Shown piece by piece: positions 1 to 8,520 of a stretch of DNA of 64,000 bases. This DNA comes from Lentzea nigeriaca (lineage in GTDB: Bacteria > Actinomycetota > Actinomycetes > Mycobacteriales > Pseudonocardiaceae): positions 186,001 through 250,000 of the forward strand of contig NZ_JAFBCX010000009.1 in NCBI RefSeq assembly GCF_016907955.1, written 5' to 3'. The translations under genes and the position numbers were made by a program. The first letter of the stretch is position 1, and each line of letters opens with the position of its first letter. The notes below the pieces were generated by a model, which was not told where the DNA came from, searched no databases, and saw only the letters and a program-made list of their open reading frames with translations.

Positions 1-83
1 GCCACGAGCGACGGCGCCGCGGTGGCGACAGCTGCCACACCCGCCGCCTGGAGGAGCTTGCGTCGACTCAACGATGAGGACAT
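1..83 (-). CDS. Tat-exported protein, N-terminal fragment only
   Basis: Only the first 27 or so codons lie in the window, read leftward from an ATG at 83. The peptide begins MSSSLSRRKLLQAAGVAAVA, with the twin-arginine motif SRRKLL followed by a short hydrophobic Ala/Val stretch, so the product is almost certainly exported by the Tat system. A GGAG ribosome-binding site sits 7 nt before the ATG, which fixes the start. The mature domain is outside the window, so the function is unknown. The upstream LacI-type operator-like sites would suit a secreted sugar-degrading or sugar-binding protein, but that is inference. Confidence 0.75.
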   Translation of the reverse strand, partial: MSSSLSRRKLLQAAGVAAVATAAPSLV

Positions 84-189
84 GGGGATGCTCCGGCTTC
101 TCGGCGAAACGGGTGCGGTTCGGCGTCACCGCACAGTGGCGACGCTGCGACGGAATGTAGCCATGACCTGCCGGATGGTCAACGCTGGA

Positions 190-203
190 TGTTAGCGTTA
201 ACT
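190..203. promoter_or_regulatory. LacI-family operator-like site 1
   Basis: The 14-mer TGTTAGCGTTAACT is close to the actinobacterial LacI-family operator type TGTTARCGYTAACA. It lies 107 bp upstream of the Tat-protein start. A near-identical second site lies 76 bp further right. A regulator gene is not in the window. Confidence 0.4.
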
Positions 204-265
204 CACGGGCATATCGTTGAATTTCGTTCGACAGTCCGTCGAATGACGCTCGAATGCGCAAGTCC

Positions 266-279
266 TGTTAACGCTCACA
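266..279. promoter_or_regulatory. LacI-family operator-like site 2
   Basis: The 14-mer TGTTAACGCTCACA differs from a perfect TGTTAACGYTAACA-type palindrome at one or two positions. It is paired with the site at 190-203. Two such sites 76 bp apart could support looping or separate control of the two divergent genes. Confidence 0.4.
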
Positions 280-436
280 TGCGCTTCTGGGCGTTGCTGG
301 CGACAGATGCCAGCCGTGTCCTCCGATGAGACAGGTTGTTGTCGTCCGATCGGCCATTAGTGGCTCGCGGGGATGGATGTCGATCACGCCAACAGTCACG
401 TTGAACGCATCAAACGCGCTGATCGGGGGCTGGGTC

Positions 437-2125
437 ATGATTCGACACACCGAAGTGGACGGCGTTCCCACCTTCATCACGCCGACCCGCGGCCCGATGA
501 GGGCGGGCCTGGTGTTCCGGGTCGGCGTGGCCGACGAGACGCTGGCCACCTCGGGCATCACCCACCTCGTCGAACACCTGGCGCTCAGCGAGTTCGCGTT
601 GCCCGACTCGCACGCCAACGGCATGACCGGAATGATCAACACCCACTTCTACGTGCAAGGCGCGCCAGAGGACGTCAGCACGTTCCTCACCCGTGCGTGC
701 GACGCGATCACAACGCTCCCGCTCGACCGACTGGAGAGGGAGAGGACGATCGTGCGCACGGAGGCCGCGAGCCGCAGCGGGGCGGCCTTCGAGATGCAGG
801 TCTGGCGTTACGGCGCGCAGGGCTACGGTCTGGCGGGCAGCAACGACTTCGGAGTCGAGGTGCTGGGGCCGGAGGACGTCCGCGCCTGGGCAGCGGACTG
901 GTTCGCCCTCGAGAACGCGGTGCTGTGGATCGCCGGAGAGGACGTGCCACCCGGCCTGCGCCTGCGCCTGCCCGGCGGCGTCCGACGCCCGCCACCGCCC
1001 GCGAAGTCCATCCTTCCGCTCCTGCCCGCCTACTTCGCCAACGGCAGCGGGCAGGTCATGATGGATTCCGTCGTGTCACGGTCCATGGCGGCACACGTGT
1101 TGTCGACTGTCATCGAGCGCCGGCTGTTCCAGAAGCTGCGGCACGAGCAGGGCGGGTCGTACGTGACCACGGCCGCCTATCGGTGGCGGGACGCCGAGTA
1201 CGGGACCATCACCGCACTCGCCGACACCCTGCCGGAGAACCAGGACGTCGTGGTCAACGGCTTCATCGAGGTACTGGCGGCGTTGAAGGCGGGTGACATC
1301 CCCGCCGTGGACGTCGAAGCGGGCAAGACGATGCTGCGGGAGTTCGTCCGCGACCCCGACTTCGAGGTGGGCAGCCTGCGCAACGACAGCGCCGACTTCC
1401 TCAACGGCGGCAGGCCCTCGACCGTCGAGGAGTTGCTCGCGGAGTCGGACGCGATCACCACCGACGACGTGCACGCGGTCGCCGTCGAGGCGATGGGGTC
1501 GGCGCTGCTGCACCTTCCGGCGGGGCACGAGGCGGACTGGGCGGGTTTCGCGCGAGCCCCGTTGTTCTCCCCCGCCGTGGTCAGAGGCACCAAGTACGCC
1601 ACCCACGAGCCCTCAGGCGAGAGCATCGTCGTCGGCACCTCCGGCGTCAGCCTGATCACCCCCGGCGGGCCGATCACGATCCGGTACGACCAGTGCGTCG
1701 CCGCGGAAGCGTGGCCGCACGGCGCACGCAGGCTGGTGGGCGTGGACGGCTTGATCGTCGGCATCGACCCGAGGTACTTCGCCATCGACCAGAAGGCGAC
1801 GGCGATGATCGACGCGGGTGTGCCTCCCTCGGCTGTGGTCCGGCGGCCGGCGCTCCAGGAGGAGCCGGACAAGCCTGCGGCGGTCGAGGAGCCTCGGGCC
1901 GAGCAGCCACCCGTGCGCTCCGCGTTGAGAACCGCGGTCCGAGCGCTGACCGGGATCTTGTTCACCGCGTGGTTCGTGTTCGCGCTTCTCGCGACGGCCG
2001 GTGTGGCGACGAGGGCCGACGCGGACGCCACCGACTGGGTCGCCATCGCCCTCATCTGGTTCATCGGCTGGCCGTTCAAGAACGTCGTGCTTCGCTACTT
2101 CACGAAACTTCGCGCCGCGCACTGA
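437..2125 (+). CDS. M16-family zinc peptidase-like protein with C-terminal membrane segments
   Basis: The 562-aa protein carries HLVEH (His43, Glu46, His47), the inverted HXXEH zinc motif of M16 (insulinase/processing peptidase) enzymes. A third Glu ligand could be Glu109 or Glu119; spacing to the motif is a little shorter than usual, so activity is not certain. It has a two-half M16-like layout to about residue 370, a variable region, a Pro/Glu-rich linker near 480-500, then two hydrophobic segments at the C-terminus (ILFTAWFVFALLATAGV and WVAIALIWFIGW), so it is probably membrane-anchored. I chose the ATG at 437, with a G-rich ribosome-binding site, because the M16 fold begins there; codons upstream look non-coding. 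M16 proteins with C-terminal anchors occur in actinomycetes, often without a known substrate. Confidence 0.75.
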   Translation: MIRHTEVDGVPTFITPTRGPMRAGLVFRVGVADETLATSGITHLVEHLALSEFALPDSHANGMTGMINTHFYVQGAPEDVSTFLTRACDAITTLPLDRLERERTIVRTEAASRSGAAFEMQVWRYGAQGYGLAGSNDFGVEVLGPEDVRAWAADWFALENAVLWIAGEDVPPGLRLRLPGGVRRPPPPAKSILPLLPAYFANGSGQVMMDSVVSRSMAAHVLSTVIERRLFQKLRHEQGGSYVTTAAYRWRDAEYGTITALADTLPENQDVVVNGFIEVLAALKAGDIPAVDVEAGKTMLREFVRDPDFEVGSLRNDSADFLNGGRPSTVEELLAESDAITTDDVHAVAVEAMGSALLHLPAGHEADWAGFARAPLFSPAVVRGTKYATHEPSGESIVVGTSGVSLITPGGPITIRYDQCVAAEAWPHGARRLVGVDGLIVGIDPRYFAIDQKATAMIDAGVPPSAVVRRPALQEEPDKPAAVEEPRAEQPPVRSALRTAVRALTGILFTAWFVFALLATAGVATRADADATDWVAIALIWFIGWPFKNVVLRYFTKLRAAH

Positions 2126-2137
2126 CCCCGCCTTCAA

Positions 2138-2224
2138 CCGATATATCAGTTTGCGAGGCGGTCGCTGACCTGCACCTTAGCAACGAGTCTTTGGACTTCG
2201 TCCGCAAACGAGTCATTGCAAAGG
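2138..2224 (+). repeat. 87-bp composite repeat, copy A (AT-motif plus 50-bp palindrome)
   Basis: The left end is CCGATATATCAGT (2138-2150), then a 24-nt GC-rich spacer ending in GACCTGCA, then a 50-bp imperfect palindrome (2175-2224). Its arms begin CCTTAGCAA and end TTGCAAAGG around a GGAC-TTCG-TCCG centre. Copies B (17826-17912) and D (42719-42805) have exactly the same length and spacing in the opposite orientation; copy C (32324-32445) is longer. Copies A and B match at 45 of 50 palindrome positions. It lies just after the M16-like gene. Function unknown. Confidence 0.8.
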
Positions 2225-2269
2225 GGCGAAACGGAGGGCGGGTCAGTCGGCGAACGAGGAGCGGTGGCG

Positions 2270-2385
2270 GCGCAGAGCCTTGGGCTTGGGGACGGCATCG
2301 ACGACGGCTCCCAGCTCATGCGCAAGGTCGTCGGCTACGTGCACCGGCGCTACTCGCCCATGAACTGGGGCCAGGCCCTTGAAGA
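2270..2385 (+). pseudogene. Possible decayed DUF3140-like gene fragment
   Basis: One plus-strand frame reads GIDDGSQLMRKVVGYVHRRY followed by SPMNWGQ. From memory this resembles the C-terminal part of DUF3140-type proteins (a helix ending YVHR, then RYSLMNWGH), with the intervening residues deleted and no start or upstream domain. It sits between repeat copy A and the end of the glucokinase gene. I read it as a gene remnant; without a homology search this is tentative. Confidence 0.35.
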
Positions 2386-2402
2386 AATCGTCCTGAAGAG
2401 GA

Positions 2403-3377
2403 TCAGGGGCGGCGTGAGCTGTTCCGCGTCATCGAGGCGGCCATCTCACGGGCCAGGGCCGCCGCGCCCACGATGCCGGCGTCGTCGCCGAGCTGCGCGG
2501 TGCGGATGCGGGCCAGCGGGCGGTGGCCCGCGCCGGTCACCACGGCCGCGTAGCGCTCGCGGGCGTCGTCGAGGAACAGCGGTGCCGACTCCGACACGCC
2601 TCCCCCGATGACGATCACCTCGGGGTCGTAGACGTCGGCCACCAGCGCCAGGCCCTCGCCCAGCCAGCGGGCCAGGTCGGCCATCGCGCGCTTGGCCAGC
2701 GGGTCGCCGTCGCGGGCCGCTCCGGCGACGCGGCGGCCGGTCACCGCGCGGGAGTCGCCCGCCGCCTCGCGGGCCAGGACCGTCGAGACGCCGGGGTGCT
2801 TGGCCAGCAGTTCCACCGCGGTGGCCGAAAGGGCCGTGCCGCTGCAGTAGCGCTCCCAGCAACCGTTCTTGCCGCACGGGCAGGGGCGGCCGTCCGGGAC
2901 GACGCGCAGATGGCCCAGTTCGGGCGCCACGCCGTGGGCGCCGCGGAAGACCTCGCCGTTCAGCAGCAGCGCGGCGCCGATACCTGTGCCGATGGCGACC
3001 AGCACGGCCGTGTGGGCGCCACGTGCGGCGCCGAAGCGGTGTTCGGCGAGGGCGGCGGCGTTCGCGTCGTGTTCGAGCACGACGGGCATGCCCAGGCGGT
3101 CGGCCATGCGGTCGGCCACATTGGCCTGCCGCCACGCGAGGTGCGGTGCGAAACGGACCGTGCGGCTGTCCGAGGCGATGAAACCGGCCACGGCGAGACC
3201 GACGGCGTTCACCGCGTGGCGGTCCGCCACCTCCTCCACGGCGGCGACGATCGCGTCTTCCAGGGCGCGTTCGCCGGCCGGTGTCGGGGCGCGTGAGGTG
3301 TCCAGCACCGAGCCGCGCGCGTCCACGACGCCCGCGCGCACGCTGGTGCCACCGATGTCCACTCCTACGGTGAGCAC
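2403..3377 (-). CDS. glkA: ROK-family glucokinase
   Basis: The 324-aa protein would phosphorylate glucose to glucose 6-phosphate with ATP in the cytosol. It opens with the phosphate-binding DIGGTSVRAG, has the catalytic region LEHDANAAALAEH, an ATP-binding GTGIG, the ROK zinc site CPCGKNGCWE, and a C-terminal IVIGGGVS adenosine motif. Length matches actinobacterial GlkA (about 315-320 aa). The GTG start at 3377 overlaps the last base of the upstream gene's TAG stop, so the two are translationally coupled. In Streptomyces the equivalent enzyme also mediates carbon catabolite repression. A non-glucose ROK substrate such as N-acetylmannosamine cannot be excluded. Confidence 0.85.
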   Translation of the reverse strand: MLTVGVDIGGTSVRAGVVDARGSVLDTSRAPTPAGERALEDAIVAAVEEVADRHAVNAVGLAVAGFIASDSRTVRFAPHLAWRQANVADRMADRLGMPVVLEHDANAAALAEHRFGAARGAHTAVLVAIGTGIGAALLLNGEVFRGAHGVAPELGHLRVVPDGRPCPCGKNGCWERYCSGTALSATAVELLAKHPGVSTVLAREAAGDSRAVTGRRVAGAARDGDPLAKRAMADLARWLGEGLALVADVYDPEVIVIGGGVSESAPLFLDDARERYAAVVTGAGHRPLARIRTAQLGDDAGIVGAAALAREMAASMTRNSSRRP

Positions 3378-3727
3378 TAGTCGGTCTTCCTGACTACCTT
3401 GATGTGCTGCACCCGCTGGCCGGAAGGCTCCTCCGCACCACCACCGGAAGGCTCCGGTGGCTGCGGCGCACCGGGTTCGCGCAGGGCCGCGCGCAACACC
3501 GCGACCAGGCCCGCCGCGTGCTCGGCGGCCTTCGCGGCCAGCTCCGAGCGGTCGCCGCGCAGCAGCGCCACGCCGTTGCACAGAGGGCACCAGCCGCACG
3601 TCTCGGGCGTGTGCGAGCCGTCGCCCGCCTCCGCCACGCGTTGCAGCCACGGCTGCATGCGCTCGGCGGCCGCGTCGATCAGCAACCGCAGCTCCTCGGC
3701 GAGCTTTCCGGTGTTGTCGTGAGTCAT
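3377..3727 (-). CDS. Small conserved CxxC protein (DUF5304-like)
   Basis: The 116-aa soluble protein has an amphipathic N-terminal helix (EELRLLIDAAAERM), a CGWCPLC cysteine pair typical of a small metal or redox site, a second helical segment, and a disordered Pro/Gly/Glu tail. It sits between the ArsA-like ATPase and glucokinase genes, as a similar small gene does beside glkA in Streptomyces. The ATG at 3727 follows an AGGAG site. It overlaps the next gene's GTG by one base. No biochemical role is known to me. Confidence 0.7.
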   Translation of the reverse strand: MTHDNTGKLAEELRLLIDAAAERMQPWLQRVAEAGDGSHTPETCGWCPLCNGVALLRGDRSELAAKAAEHAAGLVAVLRAALREPGAPQPPEPSGGGAEEPSGQRVQHIKVVRKTD

Positions 3728-3740
3728 GAAAAGCTCCTGA

Positions 3741-4943
3741 TCAGCGCCACAGCGAGGGGTCTGGGCGGAACCCCACCGTCACGCCACCCGAGTCCATCTC
3801 CGCGCCGGTCACGATGCAGCGCCTCAGCAACGAGGGCAGCGCCACGAGCCGACGCCGGCGGTCGACGGTCAACGCGAGGTCGTCGCCCACGCGCGCGAGG
3901 TCCAGCTCCGTGTCCTCGGCGAGCGGCAACGCGATCCGCAGCGAGTATCGGGCGTCGAGGCCACGTCCGCTGCCCGACACCTCCAGCAGCGACTCCGCAA
4001 CCGAAGCGGCGGGCAACGGGTCCTCGGAGCCGTAGAGCTGCGAGGCCACCTCGAGCAACGCCGGCACGCCGACGGGCTCGGAAGCGCGGTGGTCGACCGT
4101 GCGGATCTCGCCGATACCGGTCAGCTCGGCCAGCACCGCGTCCTGCTCGTGCCGGCGCGTCCGCAGCCACGTCGCGGCGCCACCACGCGCGGAACCCGGC
4201 GACGGCACCAGCCGGTTCGCGATCACGCTGTCGACGCGGATTCCCTGCAGCGCCAACGCGGTCAACGTTCGCCGCGTCTCGGCGGCCACGACACGTTCCG
4301 GCGTCAGCACCAGGCGCACCGAACACGACGACGGATCGGCGAGCATGCTCCGCAACGCGTCCAGCCGTTCCGCGAGCCGGCTCAGCGCATCGGCCGTCGC
4401 GTCCCACTTCTCGACGGTCCCGGTGCCGGCCACGCCGGCCAGCAACCCGCGCACCACCCGCCGGTGCGTCGGGAAAAGCCGTTCCAGATACCCCGCGAAC
4501 GCCTCGGGCAACGACAGCAGCCGCAACGTCTCCGCGGTCGGCCCGCAGTCGACGACCACGACCTCCCACGGCCCGACCGACGCCAGCCGCCGCACCTCCG
4601 CGAGCGCGAGGAGTTCCTCGACGCCCGGCAGCACAGTGAGTTCCTCGGCGTCGAGCTCGTTGACGCCCGCACCCGCCAGCACTGTCCTCAGGTGGCCGCG
4701 CAGCTCGCCCCAGGCCTCGTCGACGAGACCGCGCGGGTCGATCTGGCAGGCGAACAAGCCCGTGTCCACTTCGGACGGTGCGGCGCCCAGGCGGACGTCG
4801 AGGGCGTCGCCCAGCGAGTGAGCGGGATCGGTCGACACCACGAGCGCCTTGCGGCCGTGCGCCGCCAGCGAGGCCGCCGTCGCGGCGGCCAGCGTCGTCT
4901 TGCCGACCCCGCCCTTGCCGGTGAAGAGCAGGACCCGGCTCAA
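3741..4943 (-). CDS. ArsA/GET3-like P-loop ATPase
   Basis: The 400-aa protein begins LSRVLLFTGKGGVGKTTLAA, a deviant Walker A (GKGGVGKT, residues 8-15), followed by STDPAHSL, a typical ArsA signature, and VVVDCGPTAETLRLL as switch/Walker B region. A C-terminal alpha-crystallin-like beta domain is suggested from about residue 310 (LRIALPLAEDTELDLARVGD). It corresponds to Rv2184c. Such actinobacterial proteins are not arsenic-specific and are probably chaperone or targeting ATPases. The TTG start at 4943 overlaps the upstream TGA stop (TTGA), showing coupling to the SRPBCC gene. Confidence 0.8.
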   Translation of the reverse strand: MSRVLLFTGKGGVGKTTLAAATAASLAAHGRKALVVSTDPAHSLGDALDVRLGAAPSEVDTGLFACQIDPRGLVDEAWGELRGHLRTVLAGAGVNELDAEELTVLPGVEELLALAEVRRLASVGPWEVVVVDCGPTAETLRLLSLPEAFAGYLERLFPTHRRVVRGLLAGVAGTGTVEKWDATADALSRLAERLDALRSMLADPSSCSVRLVLTPERVVAAETRRTLTALALQGIRVDSVIANRLVPSPGSARGGAATWLRTRRHEQDAVLAELTGIGEIRTVDHRASEPVGVPALLEVASQLYGSEDPLPAASVAESLLEVSGSGRGLDARYSLRIALPLAEDTELDLARVGDDLALTVDRRRRLVALPSLLRRCIVTGAEMDSGGVTVGFRPDPSLWR

Positions 4944-5380
4944 GCCGCCTTCTCCGCGCGCTTCTTGAGCTCCTTGAGCGCGGTGTCGAGGATCAGCTTC
5001 TCCGCCTTGCGGCGGAACAGCCCGATCATCGGGATCACCAGCTGCACCGACAGCGTGTAGGTGACCTTGGTCCCGGAACCGGACGGCTCCAGCACATAGC
5101 TGCCGTGCTGCGACTTCTGCATGGTGCCCTTGACGAGGTCCCACTGCACCGACAGACCGTCGGCGGCCCAGTCGTACTTCAGGACGTACTCGTCCTTGAC
5201 GGGACCCTGGTCGATCGCGAAGCGCACCTGCTCCGCGCGGCCGTCGTCGCGGGCGTCGAGGATCTCGACCTCCTTCATCCCGTTCGCCCAGTCCGGGTAC
5301 GACGGGAAGTCCGCGATGATCGCCATGATCTTCTCAGGCGGCGCGTCGATGACGATGGACTGAGTGGACTCGTCGGCCAT
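4940..5380 (-). CDS. SRPBCC/START-like protein (Rv2185c type)
   Basis: The 146-aa protein has the polyketide-cyclase/START fold pattern: an opening beta strand SIVIDAPPEKIMAIIADF, then PSYPDWANGMKEVEIL, then alternating strands and a C-terminal amphipathic helix rich in Lys (LKELKKRAEKAA). It should bind a hydrophobic ligand in a helix-grip cavity. It is the first gene of a coupled set with the ArsA-like ATPase, the same arrangement as TB16.3 (Rv2185c) and Rv2184c in M. tuberculosis. The ATG at 5380 follows a purine-rich AGGAGG-like stretch. Ligand unknown. Confidence 0.8.
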   Translation of the reverse strand: MADESTQSIVIDAPPEKIMAIIADFPSYPDWANGMKEVEILDARDDGRAEQVRFAIDQGPVKDEYVLKYDWAADGLSVQWDLVKGTMQKSQHGSYVLEPSGSGTKVTYTLSVQLVIPMIGLFRRKAEKLILDTALKELKKRAEKAA

Positions 5381-5403
5381 GTGTGAGGAGGTTACTCGCG
5401 TCT

Positions 5404-6192
5404 TTACCAGTTGAGGACGTGAGGCTTGCCGACGCGCTGGAAGTGCCCGACGTTGACGCATTCGGTGTAGCCGATCCGCACCCGCCGGGCCAGCGGCTGG
5501 TGCACGTGCCCGAACACCGACCAGCGCGGACGCTCGCGCAGGATCTTCTCCAGCGCGGGCCTCGAACCCCACTCGGGACGACGGGCGACGACGTCGTAGG
5601 TCAGATCGGCGACAGCGGGCGGGATGTGCGTGCACAGCACGTCGACCGGGCCCATCCGATCGAGCGCCTCCGCCATGTCCTGCTCCGTGCGCAGGTACGG
5701 GAACCACGGCGCGTTGGGGTTGCGCACGAGACCGGGCAGCATCAGCCCGCCGCCAGCGAACCCGAACTTCAACCCGCCGATCTCCACTGCGTCGCCGTCC
5801 AGAACGTGCACTCCGTCGCCGGCGAACTGAGGCCACAGGTGCGGACTGTCCACATTGCCCGGTGTCGCGTACGTCGGGGCCGACATCGCCGAGAACAACG
5901 CGTGGTACTGCTCCAGCACCGCCTCTTCCACCACCGAACGGGCGTCCGCGAGACCGTCCCAGAGGGACCGGATGTAGCCCGCCGTGTCCGCGCGCTTGGT
6001 GCCGCGTCTCAGCTCGGCGAAGATCCCCACCTTCTCGGGCCCGAAAACGCGCCCGAGAATCCCCTTGGAATGGTCGTGGTAGTCGACGAAGTCGATCAGG
6101 TCGCCCAGCACGACGAGCGCGTCGGCCCCGTCGCCGGCGCGTGCCAGCGCCTCCGCGTTGCCGTGGACGTCCGAAACCACGTGAACCCGCAC
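5404..6192 (-). CDS. Calcineurin-like metallophosphoesterase
   Basis: The 262-aa protein has the five metallophosphoesterase blocks: VVSDVHGN, VVLGDLIDF, GNVD, THIPP and FGHVHQP, which supply Asp, His and Asn ligands for a di-metal centre. I chose the GTG at 6192 because the first catalytic strand (RVHVVSDVHGN) starts there and TTGGGGACC precedes it. The substrate is not evident; relatives hydrolyse phosphodiesters, nucleotides or phosphoproteins. It is transcribed toward the SRPBCC-ArsA genes and may share their transcript. Confidence 0.8.
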   Translation of the reverse strand: MRVHVVSDVHGNAEALARAGDGADALVVLGDLIDFVDYHDHSKGILGRVFGPEKVGIFAELRRGTKRADTAGYIRSLWDGLADARSVVEEAVLEQYHALFSAMSAPTYATPGNVDSPHLWPQFAGDGVHVLDGDAVEIGGLKFGFAGGGLMLPGLVRNPNAPWFPYLRTEQDMAEALDRMGPVDVLCTHIPPAVADLTYDVVARRPEWGSRPALEKILRERPRWSVFGHVHQPLARRVRIGYTECVNVGHFQRVGKPHVLNW

Positions 6193-6231
6193 GGTCCCCA
6201 ACCTAGTTCGTGAGACGCACGTCAACCAAGA

Positions 6232-6612
6232 TCACTCACCTGGCGGGCAGCCAGGCGGACGACCGTCCTCCAGAGTCAGCTTCAGACCCAGAGCAACGGA
6301 CTTCGCGTCGAGCTGCCGGCGTTGCACCTCACGACGCGCGTTGCGCGGGGTGAGCGAGCCTGCGGGCGGATCGGCGCGGAGGAAGTAGTGCAGCAGGGTG
6401 CCGTCGAGCATCGGCTCGAGCCAGACCTCCATCGTGCCCACGAGCGCGCCGCCGACCGTCCAGCGCAGGCCCTCGTCGCCCCGGTTGGCGTAGACGTCCA
6501 GCTCGAGATCCGGCCAGAACGTCCGCCACGACGATGGCGACGCGAAGGCGGCGGCAACCACTCTGGGTGGTACCGCCAGGAAAGTCTCGTCAACGACGTC
6601 CACGCTGGCCAT
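6232..6612 (-). CDS. SRPBCC-family protein (Rv2186c-like)
   Basis: The 126-aa protein shows a START-like fold pattern: VVDETFLAVPPRVVAAAF, SSWRTFWPDLELDVY, RWTVGGALVGTMEVWLEP and LLHYFLRADP. It lies immediately divergent from fadD15, as Rv2186c does from Rv2187, and the pairing suggests a lipid or acyl ligand. The end (GRPPGCPPGE) looks disordered. The ATG at 6612 is the only reasonable start. Confidence 0.7.
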   Translation of the reverse strand: MASVDVVDETFLAVPPRVVAAAFASPSSWRTFWPDLELDVYANRGDEGLRWTVGGALVGTMEVWLEPMLDGTLLHYFLRADPPAGSLTPRNARREVQRRQLDAKSVALGLKLTLEDGRPPGCPPGE

Positions 6613-6646
6613 GGGCTCAAAAGGTAACGGAAGGGCGTACCGACCT

Positions 6647-6674
6647 TTGTATCGCTGGAATCACACGCTAAGTT
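6647..6674 (+). promoter_or_regulatory. Possible sigma-70-type promoter for fadD15
   Basis: TTGTAT (6647-6652) and TAAGTT (6669-6674) are separated by 16 bp and lie 37 bp upstream of the fadD15 start. The pair resembles -35/-10 boxes of housekeeping actinobacterial promoters. No mapping data are available. Confidence 0.3.
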
Positions 6675-6710
6675 TCCCCACCAGTAACAAATCACCGTAC
6701 GGAGGTTGAC

Positions 6711-8507
6711 GTGCGCGAGTTCAGCGTCCCCGCCACCGCCGCAGTGGCTCCGGAGGAGAACCTCACCGACATGGTGTGGGCCAACGCGGAACGCTTCGGC
6801 AACGCCGTCAGCTTCCGCCGGCAGATCGACGGCACCTGGGTGGACATCACCGCGCGTGACTTCGCCGCGCAGGTCATGGCCGTCGCCAAGGGCCTGGTCG
6901 CCGCGGGCATCGAGCTGGGCGACCGGATCGGCCTGGTCTCCAAGACCCGCTACGAGTGGTCGCTGCTCGACTTCGCCATCTGGGCGGCCGGCGGCATCGT
7001 CGTGCCGATCTACGAGACGTCGTCGGCGGACCAGATCGAGTGGATCCTGTCCGACTCCGGCGCGAAGGCGGTCTTCGTCGAGACGTCGGCGCACCGCGCG
7101 TCCGTCGACGAGATCGTCGGCAAGCTGCCCGAGCTGCGCCACGTGTGGCAGATCGAGGGCTCGGCCGCCGCGGTCGACGAGCTGACCGCCCTCGGTGCCG
7201 AGATCACCGACGAGCAGGTGCACGAGCGCCGCAAGAAGGTGCAGGCGGACGACACGGCGACGCTGGTCTACACGTCCGGCACGACGGGCCGCCCGAAGGG
7301 CTGCACGCTGACGCACCGCAACCTGCTGTCCGAGGTGCGGTCGGCGCTGTCGCGGTTCCCCGAGATCCTCACGGCGGGCAACTCACTGCTGCTGTTCCTG
7401 CCGCTCGCGCACATCCTGGCGCGCGCTCTGGCGCTGGCGTGCGTGTACTCGCGCGCGACGCTGGGCCACACCGCCGACGTGAAGAACCTCGTCGGGGACC
7501 TGGGTCAGTTCCGGCCGACGTTCGTCGTCGCGGTGCCGCGCGTGTTCGAGAAGGTCTACAACGGCGCCAAGCAGAAGGCGCACGCCGGTGGCAAGGGCAA
7601 GATCTTCGACGCGGCCGAGGCGACCGCCGTCGAGTACTCGAGCGCCCTGGACAACGGTGGCCCCGGCCTGGTGCTGCGGCTCAAGCACGCCGTGTTCGAC
7701 AAGCTGGTGTTCGCGAAGCTGCGGGCCGCGCTGGGCGGCCGGGCGATCGCGGCGGTATCCGGTGGCGCGCCGCTGGGTGACCGGCTGTCGCACTTCTTCC
7801 GCGGCGCGGGCATCCCGGTGTACGAGGGCTATGGCCTGACGGAGACGTCGGCCGCGGCGTGCGTCACGTTCCGCGGCCAGGAGAAGGTCGGCACGGTCGG
7901 CCTGCCGGTGCCCGGCACGTCGGTGCGGATCGGCGAGGACGGCGAGATCCTCATCAAGGGCGACATCGTCTTCACCGGCTACTGGAACAACGAGGCCGCC
8001 ACCAAGGAGGCCCTGGAGGACGGCTGGTTCCACACCGGTGACATCGGCGAGCTCGACAGCGAGGGCTTCCTGAAGATCACGGGCCGCAAGAAGGAGATCA
8101 TCGTCACCGCCGGTGGCAAGAACGTCTCCCCCGCGCAGCTCGAGGACCGCATCCGGGCGCACCCCCTGGTGTCGCAGTGCATGGTCGTCGGCGACAAGCA
8201 GCCGTTCATCGGCGCGCTGATCACGATCGACCCCGAGTTCTTCCCGGCGTGGAAGGAGTCGCACGGCAAGCCGGCGTCGGCGGACGTCGCGGACCTGATC
8301 GAGGACGCGGAGCTGCTGGCCGAGATCCAGGCCGTGGTGGACGAGGCGAACAAGTCGGTGTCGAAGGCGGAGGCGATCCGCAAGTTCCGGGTGCTGCCGG
8401 TCGACTTCACCGAGGCCGGTGGCGAGATGACGCCGTCGCTGAAGCTCAAGCGCTCTGTCGTGGCGACGACCTACGCGTCGGACATCGACGCCATCTACGC
8501 GAAGTAA
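6711..8507 (+). CDS. fadD15: Long-chain acyl-CoA synthetase
   Basis: The 598-aa enzyme activates fatty acids to acyl-AMP and then acyl-CoA. It carries the AMP-binding P-loop YTSGTTGRPKGCTLTH, the A5 motif YGLTETSA, the A7-A8 block GWFHTGDIGELDSEGFLKIT with GRKKEIIVTAGGKN, and the C-terminal catalytic lysine region PSLKLKR. Length (about 600) and the GGKNVSPAQLED signature match the actinobacterial FadD15 group. The GTG at 6711 follows CGGAGG. It is monocistronic, closed by a strong hairpin at 8521-8560. Chain-length preference cannot be read from sequence. Confidence 0.9.
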   Translation: MREFSVPATAAVAPEENLTDMVWANAERFGNAVSFRRQIDGTWVDITARDFAAQVMAVAKGLVAAGIELGDRIGLVSKTRYEWSLLDFAIWAAGGIVVPIYETSSADQIEWILSDSGAKAVFVETSAHRASVDEIVGKLPELRHVWQIEGSAAAVDELTALGAEITDEQVHERRKKVQADDTATLVYTSGTTGRPKGCTLTHRNLLSEVRSALSRFPEILTAGNSLLLFLPLAHILARALALACVYSRATLGHTADVKNLVGDLGQFRPTFVVAVPRVFEKVYNGAKQKAHAGGKGKIFDAAEATAVEYSSALDNGGPGLVLRLKHAVFDKLVFAKLRAALGGRAIAAVSGGAPLGDRLSHFFRGAGIPVYEGYGLTETSAAACVTFRGQEKVGTVGLPVPGTSVRIGEDGEILIKGDIVFTGYWNNEAATKEALEDGWFHTGDIGELDSEGFLKITGRKKEIIVTAGGKNVSPAQLEDRIRAHPLVSQCMVVGDKQPFIGALITIDPEFFPAWKESHGKPASADVADLIEDAELLAEIQAVVDEANKSVSKAEAIRKFRVLPVDFTEAGGEMTPSLKLKRSVVATTYASDIDAIYAK

Positions 8508-8520
8508 GCGGGTCAATGCG

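Larger units (their letters stand above)
84..436. other. Divergent intergenic region
   Basis: These 353 bases separate the leftward Tat-protein gene from the rightward M16-like gene. Short reading frames here have no family resemblance. The stretch is locally AT-richer around 185-280 and holds two operator-like palindromes, listed separately. No convincing -35/-10 pair stood out. Confidence 0.5.
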
